NCBI GenBank assembly: GCA_020809705.1
Contig: CP085831.1
Span: 5,146,001-5,210,000, forward strand
Direction: 5' to 3'
From: Calonectria ilicicola
Taxonomy: Eukaryota > Ascomycota > Sordariomycetes > Hypocreales > Nectriaceae
Length of the DNA stretch: 64,000 bases
Shown in pieces: positions 45,294 through 56,291 of this stretch. The translations under genes and the position numbers were made by a program. Positions within the stretch are counted from its first letter, which is position 1. Every line of letters starts with the position of its first letter. The notes under the pieces are model-generated. The model was not told where the DNA came from. It did no database searches and was given only the letters and a program-made list of their open reading frames with translations.

Positions 45294-47154
45294 CTAAGCG
45301 GTCTTGGCCTTTCCGGAATCCCCGTTAGTGATGTACTTAATGCTGCCATTCGCAACAGGCAGTGCAGAGCCGCATCCACCAGCCAATTTACCTTCCCTCT
45401 TAAGCCGAATCCACTCTTGCACAATTCCATTATAGTCGGAGATACCATATGGCAAAAAGATCTCCTGAAGCCAGGACTTCTTTCGCTTGTACGCAAGTCC
45501 AAGATCCTGAAGCAGCTGGTCCCAATATGGCATGGTCTCAAAGATCATGTCACCGTGCTTAGGGCCACAGCCAGCTGGTGTGCGCCACTTTCCATACTGG
45601 ACAAATAGTTCTGTACTATATTCCACCTCTTCAACCGATTCCGGTACGTTGAGGGTGCCGTCAAGATATGAAGTGATCCAGAGGGCTTGAAACTGCGCAG
45701 ATAGAGTCTGACCAATGGAGAGCATCGCGCCGGCGACGGCGAAGTTGCGCTTGTGAATGTACTTGGGCGGGACCATGAAACGGTAAAGACGGTAAGGCGT
45801 CGGCGACTCGCTTGCCTCAGCCGGACGATGATCCTTGGTTGTGTTTTTAGGGTAGATGTCTGGTTGATCCTGAAGAATGGGAAAGCGCGCCAAAATTTCC
45901 TTGTCTGCTTCTAGGCTTCTCTCCGATGGGACTGCACTGGACTTATGAGGCAGACCAAGATCGGCAGTCAAAGAGGTCGGCGATAATGTGATTGGAGATT
46001 CATGCTTCCAGCCAGTAGAACAGTGGAGAGCCTCTGGATACAGAGCCTCCCCAGTGGAAAGATGCACCGTATGATGCATAAGATTGGTGATTTCGCCGTG
46101 ATAAACCTTCACCTGGCCGTTGCGGACAAAGCGAAAAAAGTCGGTCGAGTAGTTGAGCATGCTCAGGCTGGTACCGCTCCAAAAGCCCGCAGACCAAGGT
46201 TTCAACTTTGCGGTTTCTGGATGAGCATCAAAGTCATTGTTGCCCAATGTGTCTTGCTCGATGCCGTCGAAGAACTTGGAGACAATCCAGCGGCCCCATA
46301 CAGTCCCGTGGAGAAAGTTTTTGACTGCCTCGTAACCATCTTGAGCACCCCAAATACAAGGCGTCATCCAAGTCAGGAAGCGAGTGAATACGAGTCTTTC
46401 AATCGACATTTTGAATGGCGTTGCAAACAGCGAAGCCATCCAGCAAGGTCCCTTGCCAGAATCACGAATGACCCAGTCCACGCTCACGCCGTTGGAAGCG
46501 TAGGCGTAAACAGCATCCCATCCGGACTTGGCACCTCCATAAACTACGACACGCTTAGCCGTCTTGAGCAAATCGCTATGTTCAAGGAAGTCTTTGGCAT
46601 GAAAGATTGGAGCACCGAATTCTTCGGCTCCAGGTAGCCGCGGCATGTTGGGGTTGCCGGTCATGCCTGTAGCGACGACAAGCTGGGCAGCTCTAAGCTT
46701 AGCGGGCGCTGCTGCGCCTTTTTCTTGCAGTGTCAGGACCCAATCATCGTTTTCACCTTGTTCGACAACTTCGACTTTGGTGTTGAACCTGATGCGAGGC
46801 GTAATATCGTAGTGCTTGGCAAAAGCGACCAAGTACTGGTGAAGACTTGTGCCCGGAATATGTTGCCAAGGAACGACATCAAACTCGTGAGGGTGCATGG
46901 GAAAGTCCGGAAATTCATATGTGCCAAGTAAATTGTTCGTCTTCAGCCCAGGATACAGGCGGTGCCTTGCCCAGGTACCGCCCACAGAATCCGCGGACTC
47001 GAGTACGACAACATTGGCTTCAGGATGAGCTTCGCAGTATGTTCGTGCTGTAGCCAATCCGAATATTCCTAGCCTCATGATGAGATATTGCAATGAATGG
47101 CGATCTAGGTCTTGACTCACCTGCCCCAACAATAGCGAGGTCGACCGTCTCCAT
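45294..47154 (-). CDS. Flavin-containing monooxygenase (FMO / Baeyer-Villiger type)
   Basis: Two exons, 47154-47121 and 47068-45294, give 602 aa. The FAD dinucleotide motif spans the intron (AIVGAG-IFGLATA), followed by VLESADSVGGTWARHRLYPGL, typical of FMO-like proteins. A second Rossmann glycine motif (VVVYGGAKSGWDAV) binds NADPH. Between them IFHAKDFLEH is close to, but not exactly, the FxGxxxHxxxY FMO signature. The C-terminal half has FVRNGQVKVYHGEI and a long extension after residue 450. Expected reaction: oxygen insertion next to a carbonyl, or N/S oxidation; the choice cannot be made from sequence. Divergent from the YCII gene. Confidence 0.9.
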
Positions 47155-47651
47155 TGTTAATTTCTGGTTACTTCTCAGGCGTGCTTGTGATTGTGAATGG
47201 TGATTCCATGATGCTCTCTCATGCGGAATCCAGAGACTATAAAAGCCCGTCCATTAACAAGACTCGATGGTCGACGGCAATGTGAATGCCAACAATTTGT
47301 CGAGTTTGAGAGCCCGTCCCTCACCAGAGCAAACCAGAACGGGGCGATGAGCGACAATTCCAGTTCCGAGGAATACGGGTATTTCTCCAACCTAATCCGC
47401 GACGTACGATGTGAACGGACCCTTTCGGAGAGATGGTGGCCTCGGCATTGCACTAAAGATCGCGGGGTCACGATCCTGGTTCCGGCATTTTGTCACGAGA
47501 GCACCGAACAGATTGGCGCCAGTCCCGGGTCATCGAAGATTGTCGCAGAAAAAGTCAAGTTCAAGGTAAATTTTTTATTTATATTCATCCATAGTATTGA
47601 TGTCTCCTTCCATCACATCGCCTTATTCCTATCCTTGCTAAAATATACATC
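47155..47651. promoter_or_regulatory. Bidirectional promoter, FMO and YCII genes
   Basis: 497 bases. Contains CCG-N7-CGG (47366-47378, within TTCCGAGGAATACGGG) and CGG-N7-CGG (47416-47428), the same N7 spacing as the sites at 22303 and 30632. Confidence 0.45.
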
Positions 47652-48087
47652 ATGGAACCAGAGTGGCTCATTGTCATTCAAGATCGCAAGGACGCCGGCG
47701 AGAAGCGTGTTACATGTCTCCAGTACGTCTTCAACACACAGAAAGCCTCCCACCAATAGAGCGACTTAATGACCTGACGTAGGGCTCACCTTGACGAGAT
47801 TCAAAAAGATCCAAAGGATATGTGGAAACTTGGAGGTAGCAAAAAAGAACTTGTTTATGTCGTAACATACTGACAATCTTCGGACCAAAACAGGCTTCTC
47901 CGTAGCTGAGCACGTCCAAAGCATTAAGGACGCCAAATTGACCGGCAGCGCTCTTATTGGAAAAGCACCTACTCTCAAGGATATCGAATCTCGCGTCAAG
48001 AGGGACATTTTCTATACTGGCGGCGTTTGGGATCCCGAAACTCTGATCATCGTTCCATTCGTTAGTACTATGAGAAAGGCACTATAG
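47652..48087 (+). CDS. YCII-related small protein (105 aa)
   Basis: Three short exons, 47652-47722, 47783-47835, 47894-48087. Family features: EWLIVIQDRKDAGEKR at the start, WKLGGFSVAEH with the conserved His region, SALIGKAPTLKDIESRVKRDIFYTGGVWD, and the final VPFVSTMRKAL. YCII domains are dimeric alpha+beta barrels. Some act as dehalogenases or chlorodienelactone/muconolactone-isomerase-like helpers in aromatic breakdown, which fits the surrounding genes. The protein would be missed by simple open-frame searches because no exon exceeds 65 codons. Confidence 0.85.
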
Positions 48088-48437
48088 ATGCAAGTGCATA
48101 GTGATAGATATCGTTTAAATACTACCAATTCCCCTCTTGCATCTCCTTCATAATCTCCTCATCATGTCAATCGATTAAGGTCGCACAGGCCGTGTTGCAC
48201 CTCCCCTGTTGAAATCAAAATCAGGATAAAGTTCAATATAATATGTTCCAAATGTTCAAGTACAGAGGTTGGTATGATTACCATTTGTATTTCCTGGGTA
48301 ACATCACAATGGGATTCATTGCCATTCTTGATATCAGATGAAAATGGATGTTATGCTGCCACCCAAGCTTGGAAGTAATGTTGACCATGTGAAGTCATAG
48401 TCTCAGCATTCATGTAGAACCGCATTCTTGTTGATCA
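48088..48437. other. Convergent intergenic region
   Basis: 350 bases between the YCII and SnoaL-like 3' ends; nothing further is recognised. Confidence 0.5.
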
Positions 48438-49255
48438 TCAGATTTCTACAGACTGACCCCCGACCCATAAGCTGCACTGCCGGTACAATTCATCATGCTT
48501 GTCTCCATTTACAGTATTCGAGTGGCGCCTATGTCCTGGCATGTCGAGCAGCACCTTGACTCCCATCGTGGCCTCTTGGCAATAGGCAAGATAGCGATAA
48601 CCAGGAGGAAAGGAGTTCAGTTTCTCTTCATCAATGACAGGCACCTTGGATGGATTGGTGGGGATCAATTTATCCTTTTCGTACCAATGTCTTGAAATAG
48701 CATCATGCTGGATCAGCAAAGTGCTTTGTTCAAAGTGAAGCGATAGAGTACTCACCTAACATATCGTGCCCTCCATTCCTCGCCAGACTTTTCCCAAAAG
48801 AAACAAAATCGGCAATCGCTCTCCGCGTCGACTTCGCATCCGTCAAGAGTGAAGCGCTGGGTAATTGTAGCTTTCATCTTTGTAACGGCGCGGGTACCCT
48901 CCAGATTGATATCGGTTGACGAACCGTGACAGCGGTGCATAATAAATGCTCCGTTGTCCATGCCAGCTTTGGATGCAGCAATGAAGTCAAGATGGTGACA
49001 GCGACCCGTCCAGGTGGTATAAACATATGCATCCGGATGGAAGATGGAGAGGAAATTATCCCATTCACATGCATCTCTAGATTTTTTATCAATAAACTGA
49101 ATCAAAATATTACAGGAAAGCATTTACCGGTACATAGGCCACCCTTCGGCTAGCTCACGGAGTTTGTACCGCTCAATCGCGAGGTTGTCAGGGCCATTGT
49201 TGCGGACAGCGTGAAATGGCCTCCAACCTTCTGGCAAACTGTGGAGATCAGGCAT
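48438..49255 (-). CDS. SnoaL-like domain protein (233 aa)
   Basis: Three exons, 49255-49128, 49076-48756, 48690-48438. The NTF2-like cone fold of the SnoaL-like group is indicated by [33 protein letters not shown] in the first half and the [31 protein letters not shown] strands. The fungal-specific tail follows ([45 protein letters not shown]). Members with known function are cyclases, isomerases or hydratases acting on polyketides or aromatics; many fungal ones sit in catabolic or secondary-metabolite clusters. The exact reaction is unknown. The intron at 48755-48691 uses an AAG acceptor. Confidence 0.88.
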
Positions 49256-49752
49256 CTTGAAATGAAAATAATTTTATAGACCCAAATCCATAGTGATACT
49301 ACATTTCCCTAAGTTTCATATTTTATAGTTGAAGGAAAATGGATCCTCTGCTCATCGGCATGGCTTGCTACGGCCGGAGTTGCAGTTCGGAATGGCCATT
49401 ACTTCTGGTGACTACTTCCGAGGTTTCACGCTAGCCGCATGGTTAGCGTATTCAAGTTACCGAGCCGAATCGACATTGACCATTTCCTTCACTGTTCGAG
49501 GATCCCCTTCGTGAAACTAAAAAAGAACACCGTGTACGTACGCTACTGTTGCATATTTACAATTTTTGCCCGGCTCAAGGGCCTACCTCATCTTCACAGT
49601 GTTCTTATATTTGAACCAAGAGGCAAATGAATGGTAAATTGATCACAGTTGGAATACATTGGGTTGGATTTGATATATTGATATGGACTCAAAGATTGGT
49701 TCCACTGGGCCAGGGAGCATCTAAAATAGAACCCAAAACTATCAAGATATGC
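49256..49752. other. Intergenic: promoter of the SnoaL-like gene, 3' flank of the DUF1857 gene
   Basis: 497 bases. CGG-rich words near the SnoaL-like start include GGCCGGAG (49374-49381) and TTCCGAGG (49416-49423). No gene is supported. Confidence 0.45.
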
Positions 49753-50341
49753 TTATTTGATGAGTCCTTCAGTCACCATCTCTCTAGCCCTCTCGCAAGA
49801 CCTTACTACTGCCATGGTAGCCATCTATGTTCAAGTTAGCTTCTCAGAACAGACCGACCTAATGAAAGTCACCGTACCTCACTCATATACTTCACCAGCC
49901 TGTTATAGCTCTCTGTGCCTTCTTGCACTCCTGCAACTTCCCATTCGAACATATAGGTAAGCATCAAGCTCGTCTCAGAAACTTCGGGATAGTAAGAGAT
50001 TAAGTTGGTGCTAACAGATCCTTCAGATTGCACAAAGCGAATCTGCCAATGTAAGCCAAGACACAAAAAATGTTCTTGGGCTGACTTACCCAAAGGTCTC
50101 CGTAACAGGAGACGGTCTCACTCATGGGTCTGGTGCCCCATTCCTTAAAGTCCAGCAACACAGAGCGCTTTACAACTCCATTCTCATCCGAATGAACCTT
50201 GCAGTTGCTAAGAGCTGCAACAAATTCACTAGGATTGCGAATCTTTCGCTGGAGTGCTTGCCAAAGTTGATCGTGCGTAAGCACAAACGGGTCATTAGGG
50301 CCGTTGACAGGGTGAGAACCGGCGCCGTAGACTCTGACCAT
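49753..50341 (-). CDS. DUF1857 (AtaL-like) small protein (162 aa)
   Basis: Three exons, 50341-50090, 50042-49878, 49824-49753. Matches the DUF1857/AtaL-like family: NDPFVLTHDQLWQALQRKIRNPSEFV at the N-terminus, LSNCKVHSDENGVVKR, the LMLTYMFEWEV strand, and a C-terminal helix MAVVRSCERAREM that is carried on the last short exon. The fold is START/Bet v1-like with a large hydrophobic cavity. These proteins occur in fungal metabolite clusters and may bind or fold a hydrophobic intermediate. Function is unproven. Confidence 0.85.
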
Positions 50342-51248
50342 TTTGATGGATAGTTTAGAACTTGAGTTTTGTTGAAAATTGTACTGAGTAACTGAGATGA
50401 TGACTGTTGTAGCTTGGACTTACAACCAAGTGATCATCAGCTATATTATACATGCTAGTCAAATGGACCACAACGTTCAATGCGGAGTTGGACACCGTCA
50501 GATGATTCTCCTTTCCGAATCCGCATGCTCAACCAAAAGGTCCGAGGAACCTTCCCTCGGTAATATTTTACATTAGACGAGAATTATATCACAGATCGAA
50601 CGTTTTTTAGTTCATAGCTTGGCTCATGCCCTCTTGCATTACTGCGGTAAGGTTATGCCGAGCACTACCGGCTTCCATCTACATGAACAGTGGCCAGATG
50701 GGGATTTGTCTACAGAAGATTTCCGAATCATTTGCATCACGAATACCCCGGTGGTTTGATCTCTCACATCGTCCACATGGGTGCTATCACACTCACCGTT
50801 CCACGTATCACTCGGCATTTCGTGGCCCCACCCCGAGGATCCGGACTTTCATGACCCCACTCCGAAGGCCCCGGACAACGATGCTTGCACCCCGGGTATC
50901 AGATGATAGCGGCTTCATTTTTATTGGCTTTTCCGTATGTGACTGTGCATTCAACATCTTTCCACTGCTTTAAGTCAGTTTGTCAATGCGCGTTCCTACT
51001 AAAATATTCACTTCAAGACGACGCGAAACACGACAAGCGTCCAGTAAAATAGCAAGCAGATGGAGTATTCCATCCTCTTTACTGATTTCGGTCAATTTAT
51101 CAAGCCATATCCTACTTACAGCCACATTCTAGATCATCAGTAATATGTTCATGTAGACTCCGGTTCCACCTCAAATCCCAATCCCCAACTGTTGCTCTTG
51201 TGATACTGTCTGACATGACCATTTCGTACTCCAATCCTACATCTCTCC
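50342..51248. promoter_or_regulatory. Promoter region of the DUF1857 gene
   Basis: 907 bases, with the 3' flank of the MFS gene on the right. Holds GTCCGAGG (50540-50547) and CCG-N6-CGGACTTTC (50833-50850), whose CGGACTTTCATG core is identical to 36322-36333. No gene is supported. Confidence 0.45.
50833..50850. promoter_or_regulatory. CCG-N6-CGGACTTTC element
   Basis: CCGAGGATCCGGACTTTC, the counterpart of the element at 36341-36358, about 490 bases upstream of the DUF1857 start. Confidence 0.45.
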
Positions 51249-53060
51249 TCAATTTTCATTTGCCTTAGGAATACTAGGCTTCTCCTCGTCCTTTGATTTC
51301 TCCAGGCCACTTGGCTCATCCAGAGGGCTCCCTTCAATTATGAGACCTGCATCCTCTAACGTCTTGCCTTTGGTTTCCTCAAAATAAAGTATAACAACCG
51401 CAATTACACCAACATTGTACGATGCCATGATGATGTAAAACTTCCATCCGATGTTCTCAAGGGCTATCGGGATAGCGTACAGTGTGATGAAGCTGAAGGC
51501 ATAACCAAGAGATTGCGACAGGGACACTCCTTTGGCTCTTTGGGAGAATTTGAGGATCTCCAACGGATACGAGTAGTTGAGCAGCATCCATGAATTATAT
51601 GAAGCCAGTTGAAATAAAAATACCGAGATGATGGCACCAGGTCCGTATGCAGTGGTTTGGTGTTTGGTGGTAAAGTAAGAGAGTACAGCGAGTATTACCA
51701 ACGCCACGTCCATTAAAATGGTCCCAACAACTGGCATTGTGGTCAGCCTCCATAAAACCATCTGCACGATAGTTTTGCTCCACATCACATACCGAGAATC
51801 TTTTTGCGGGCGAATTTGTCGCTCAGCCACCCAGCAGTAATAATGAAGAAGAACAAACAGCCCGTAAGACACGCAATAACAATTAAGATTGTTTTTACAG
51901 ACGTTATCCCGGCATTGGCTAGAATGAGGGGGTAAAAGAGGCTATTAAGAGATGAGAAATGGAAATCGCACGGGCTGTATGACAAATACTCACATGAGCG
52001 TGTTGGATCCAGTAATCTGGTAAAAAATCATGATAAGAGCCGATTGAGAAAACCTCTTGAAATTGGGGCCTAGTTATTTTCGCATCAGCAAATAAATTGT
52101 CTTGCCAAAAAATGGATTAGCCAACATACGGGTGTTGAATAGGCTTTTCCAAGGCGCTTCCAACTGCCTTTCCTTTTCAAGGGCCTCCTTGATCTCTCTC
52201 AACTCTCTTTGCACTTCAACATCATCCTGATTACCATTAGAGTGCAGATGAGCGATGACTACCGTAGCCTACATCAATTTATTAGGCACGTATTTGCATA
52301 ACTCCATGTATCACCCACCTCATCTGAGCGGCCTTTGTAGATCAGCCATCGTGGTGATTCAAGTGTGAATGGGAGGAGCATGAGAGTGAACAAAGGGAAC
52401 GCGATTTCGACCTTGAAAGCATCAGTATACATTCTTTAAGGACAATTTATTCTACTCACCACGAATGCGCTTCTCCAAGCCCATGAATTCTCGAGCTGAA
52501 ATGTACCAATGTTAATTCCTGTCCCCAGCACTGTAGAGAGGGGAATAGAAGATATCAAAACACCCATGAGCAGGCCTCGATGTTTGGGGGGCATGCTTTC
52601 CATGATCCAAGTTGTCGACGACGTCTGGATAATTGTAAAAGCAACGCCATTGAAGAACCTCCCAACACAGAATTGTGCCTCTGTCTTGGCTGATGTTTGA
52701 AGCGTAGCCCCAACAAGAACTATACATGCACCGATGGCAAGCGCGCCTCGGCGGCCGAATCGATCGCTAAAGGAGCCAGCAAAGGGACCGCTGACAATTT
52801 GTCCAGCGCTGGCTATGGCAGTATTCAACGAGACCAAATCTGTGGTCAGTTTGAAGTCTAGACGAGTTAGTTGATCCAAATTCCAAACATGACGAAAGAG
52901 GGTGTTTACATTGACGATACATGGGCACAACATTCAAGTTTCCAATGAGGCTTGCATCAAATCCAGTCAAGCACAAGGAGAACATACTGGCCATCAACAT
53001 AGCCACGATGGACCACCTGGAGTTGAGCCCAAACTTGACAGAATCCATTGTCGGTGCCAT
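51249..53060 (-). CDS. MFS transporter, sugar-porter family type
   Basis: Seven exons: 53060-52910, 52857-52460, 52411-52319, 52268-52130, 52069-51994, 51941-51793, 51730-51249, giving 495 aa. Twelve-helix major facilitator. Sugar-porter signatures: GSFSDRFGRRGAL between helices 2 and 3, MPPKHRGLLMG, LESPRWLIYKGR after helix 6, GWLSDKFARKKILG in the second half, and YFEETKGKTLEDAG at the C-terminal end. The helix-7 region has FYQITGSNTL. Plasma-membrane uptake of a sugar, or of an aromatic acid (some fungal family members carry these), would fit a catabolic cluster. All introns are short and in phase. Confidence 0.9.
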
Positions 53061-53670
53061 GAGATGAGTGTTGAAGCTGTTTATCTCTTCGTATGTCTTT
53101 TCGTACGTCTTGGCGTGTTCTTATTTTTCCCTTTTTGGTGGTTAGGAAATTTCTGACTGATAGAACCACTGGATTCCCTTTCTGATATAAAAGGAAGGCA
53201 TTTCGGAACATTCTCCTATCTTATCCTCGGCCGTCAAACCCCGCACACTGTTTATTGGTTGTTCGGAGAACCTCACAAATCTCCATACTAGTTGCAAAGA
53301 GATAAGCCACAATCCTGTTTGAGGACTAGCGATCCTACACTTATCTGGGGTAATAGAGTTCAGCGGATACGCATGTGCCGTGACAGCCTTCGGTTGCTGT
53401 AGCCGCTAATGCGGGGGCTGGAGATGGACACAATGTAATGGTAAGCTGAAAATGGATAGCGCGCTTTGCGACGGTCCAAAGGCTAGCCATTTAGTAACGC
53501 TACTCGGGTCGGGTTTGATCAGCATGCGGTTGCGGGGATACTTTTCAAGGGTCACAATCACCAAATGCTACGGTCTCAAATGCGCTGGTTCACTCAGGGG
53601 GATTTAGGGTACGAATTAGATGATGAAATAGGTCTGCGTACGTATTCTCTCGCCTACTCCAAAGCCTATT
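53061..53670. other. Intergenic: MFS promoter and P450 3' flank
   Basis: 610 bases; TTCGGAG at 53262-53268 is the only cluster-type word. No gene is supported. Confidence 0.45.
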
Positions 53671-55389
53671 CTACGCCTTGACTCTCCTCCTGATGCGACA
53701 TTCCAGTGGCCCATCCTTCTCAGAAATCCCAACACTGATTGTAGATATTTTTTGTTTTGGATCGACCATTTCTAGCTCATAGCGTCTCAAAACCGAGGTG
53801 AGAACTTTCAGCATGTTGGTCATGGCCATGTTCTTGCCAATGCACATACGATGCCCGATGCTAAAAGGCATCAAGTTACGCTTGAAATAATCTGCATCAG
53901 GTCCTAAAAATCGTGTAGGGTCAAATACGTCAGTGTCGTCTCCCCAGATGGCCTTATTGTGATGGACAACATGGTTCAGGCAGAAAACCGAAGTCTGTTG
54001 TTGTGAATCAGCGCAGGTCCACAAAGTATGCTCATCGGTAAATACTCACATCCTTGGGGATAATTTTACCATCTATCTCAGCGCCTCCAGGGGAAGCTAC
54101 TTTACGAAACAGGGGCATTGTGAAAACTGGATTGATTCTAAAATTCTCATTGATGCAGGCCATCGTGTATGTCAACGATTCCTCAAGGCCTGCGATCGGG
54201 ACCAGTTTGTCCTGAACGTGAGCCAGTTTGGTATCAATTTCCGCAACGACCTTTTCCAGTATTGCTGGCTTCTGTAGGAGATGGGAAAACAGCAGGGTCA
54301 AGGTACCAGATGTGGTATGGGATCCAGCGACACTAGTCCAGGGATGTCAGTAAGCGTAATCTCGCATAAATCCACCCCCCACTCACATCATAGCAAATGC
54401 TTCCGTGTTGATATCCAGAGTCGTCAGTCGGGCTCCTGTCTCTGGGTCGACGGCATTGATGAGACAAGTTAAAAGGTCCTTCCGACCACTGACCTTGTCG
54501 TCAAGTCGCTTGCCCACACAGTCTGCTGTGAGCGACTTCAACTCCATCCGAGCGCGAAATAGACCCTGAAACCATGGCAAAGGAGTCCATGCAGCAATTA
54601 CTTTCAGATACGGCATCATCTCTGGCATCATTCCAAGCAAGCAAGCCAGATACACATGTTGGTTGATTGGCGGCAATTTCTGCGGATCTTGTTCAGTCAG
54701 AGCATTGAAGCTTCTGCTGAAGGCCAGTTCTCCCAAGACATCTAGCACATAGAATGAGATTAACTCTTTCAGGTCAAACACCTCTCCGGTGCTTGAGAAA
54801 CGATCGAGGCTTTGTAGCAAATTTGATAGGTGCTGATCCATGTATTTCTCCATGTCCTTGATTGACTGGAGTGAAAAGGCATGAGCCATTTGTCGACGAC
54901 GGATTGCATGAATCTGCATGTCAAGTTTTTTATTAGATGTAAATGTCCCAGAACGATTCAGGAAACTAAACCTACTGCCTCATCTTGCGTTCCAAAGAGA
55001 TTTGGGTTAAAAGTGGTGAATCCGTCATAAAATCCCGTCTTTGGCATATGGCGTCCAGCTTTGTAAATCGGGCCAATTGCTCCACCGGAACTAAACGATA
55101 GGTCATTTGGCCCAACCCGTACTACCTCGCCGTATTTTTCATGAAGGCTCCTCAAGGATTCGGGCATGTGCAAAGTCCATAGTTGGTAAGCTTTCCAGAG
55201 ATTGGTAAAGGATGCGAGAAAAGGTCCAGGGTATTTAGCTAGAGGGTGAAGAAAACGGTAGTAGACAACTTGACCAACTAAAAGGAATCCAAAAATTGAA
55301 GTGAGAATCAAGATGGTCGACTGCAAGTCTGGGGTATTGGTAATGAATTGCAATTTGTCCATTTTCACTCTTTTGTAGTGATCAACCAT
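53671..55389 (-). CDS. Cytochrome P450 monooxygenase (third)
   Basis: Four exons, 55389-54976, 54913-54387, 54332-54050, 53994-53671, give 515 aa; M10 (55362) is an alternative start. The membrane anchor is TILILTSIFGFLLVGQVVYY. C helix RRRQMAHAFS; I helix AGSHTTSG (His instead of the usual Asp); INENFR (ExxR); FDPTRFLG; heme loop FSIGHRMCIGKNMA with Cys near residue 459. The pattern is that of benzoate-4-hydroxylase/pisatin-demethylase-like fungal P450s. It could hydroxylate or demethylate an aromatic ring ahead of cleavage; this is inference. It marks the right edge of the metabolic block. Confidence 0.92.
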
Positions 55390-56291
55390 GAGCCAAGTTC
55401 ACATCCCTCACATAATCAGGACAATGCAATTAAATATATCCCATATTTTCCATTTCTACACGATGCCGAACACTATGCCATCAGGTGTACCGGTCCTCGG
55501 TGCCTCTCCTTGGAGGACCTCCTCGGTGGCGGAACTAGCGTAGTGACGGAATTAGTGTGGGGTGTCGGAACTAGCGCCTGTAAATCATGTTGACTAAAGC
55601 AGAAATGATCATCACTCCGGGGATCGTAACACAACCCAAGATGTGTGTTGTCCGCCAATAGGAAATGGTCATACTCGTCTTCTAGATGGCAAGAAATAGC
55701 GGGGATATGGTTTCCGAAGCAGCCCTAACATGATTGGAGTGGTTTGGTCAGACCCAAAATGCAATTAATGAGGTCTTGGTTATATGTGTATGGGATCAAA
55801 GTTGTCTTGTATTCACGAAGGTTAGTTGTCTAGTATGGGCAAGAAATCATTTTCTCATAGATTCTTCTTGTAAAAGAAAACAATTACACGTATTAATGAA
55901 ATTCTTATTATTTTAAACCAGATTTTATGATGGCATGGCCAATTGTGTGGTGTTTCACCCACCGCTCAGATTGCTATAGGGTAGTCAGTGTGCGGCCAAC
56001 TTGCCCCACAAGCCGAGGGAAGATCCATTTCAGACGCGTCGCGAGTTTATGTGCCCGGAATAGCGCCAGCTGTGATTCGCCAACTCCGACTCCTCGGTAA
56101 ATTGGCTGATCAAACTTTAACGGGGGTAACACGGATGCCGGTAATCATCAGTCTGAGGGGTGGGCACGGCGTCTCTGCGAGCTTGTTCCCCGTGCAAAAC
56201 GATGGCATCGTGGTGTGCGCGAATGGCTTCGAGGGCTGCAACGGCTCCAACTATTAGAATCCTCAATTCCAGGGTTGGAAAACACCCTAAA
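55390..56291. other. Intergenic: P450 promoter and 3' flank of the HET gene
   Basis: About 900 bases, containing the CGGA repeat listed separately and an AT-rich stretch (55860-55930). No gene is supported. Confidence 0.45.
55530..55576. promoter_or_regulatory. Threefold CGGA-ACTAG repeat upstream of the P450
   Basis: CGGAACTAGCG at 55530-55540, CGGAATTAGTG at 55547-55557 and CGGAACTAGCG at 55566-55576, spaced 17 and 19 bases, 140-190 bases before the P450 start. CGGAACTAGC also occurs once upstream of the amidohydrolase (30588-30597). A direct-repeat CGG array of this kind is typical for Zn2Cys6 binding. Confidence 0.5.

Noticed and set aside
20753..50547. Enrichment of the hexamer TCCGAG in intergenic regions
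   Set aside because: About a dozen copies in roughly 17 kb is close to the eight expected by chance; only the spaced CCG/CGG pairs were kept.
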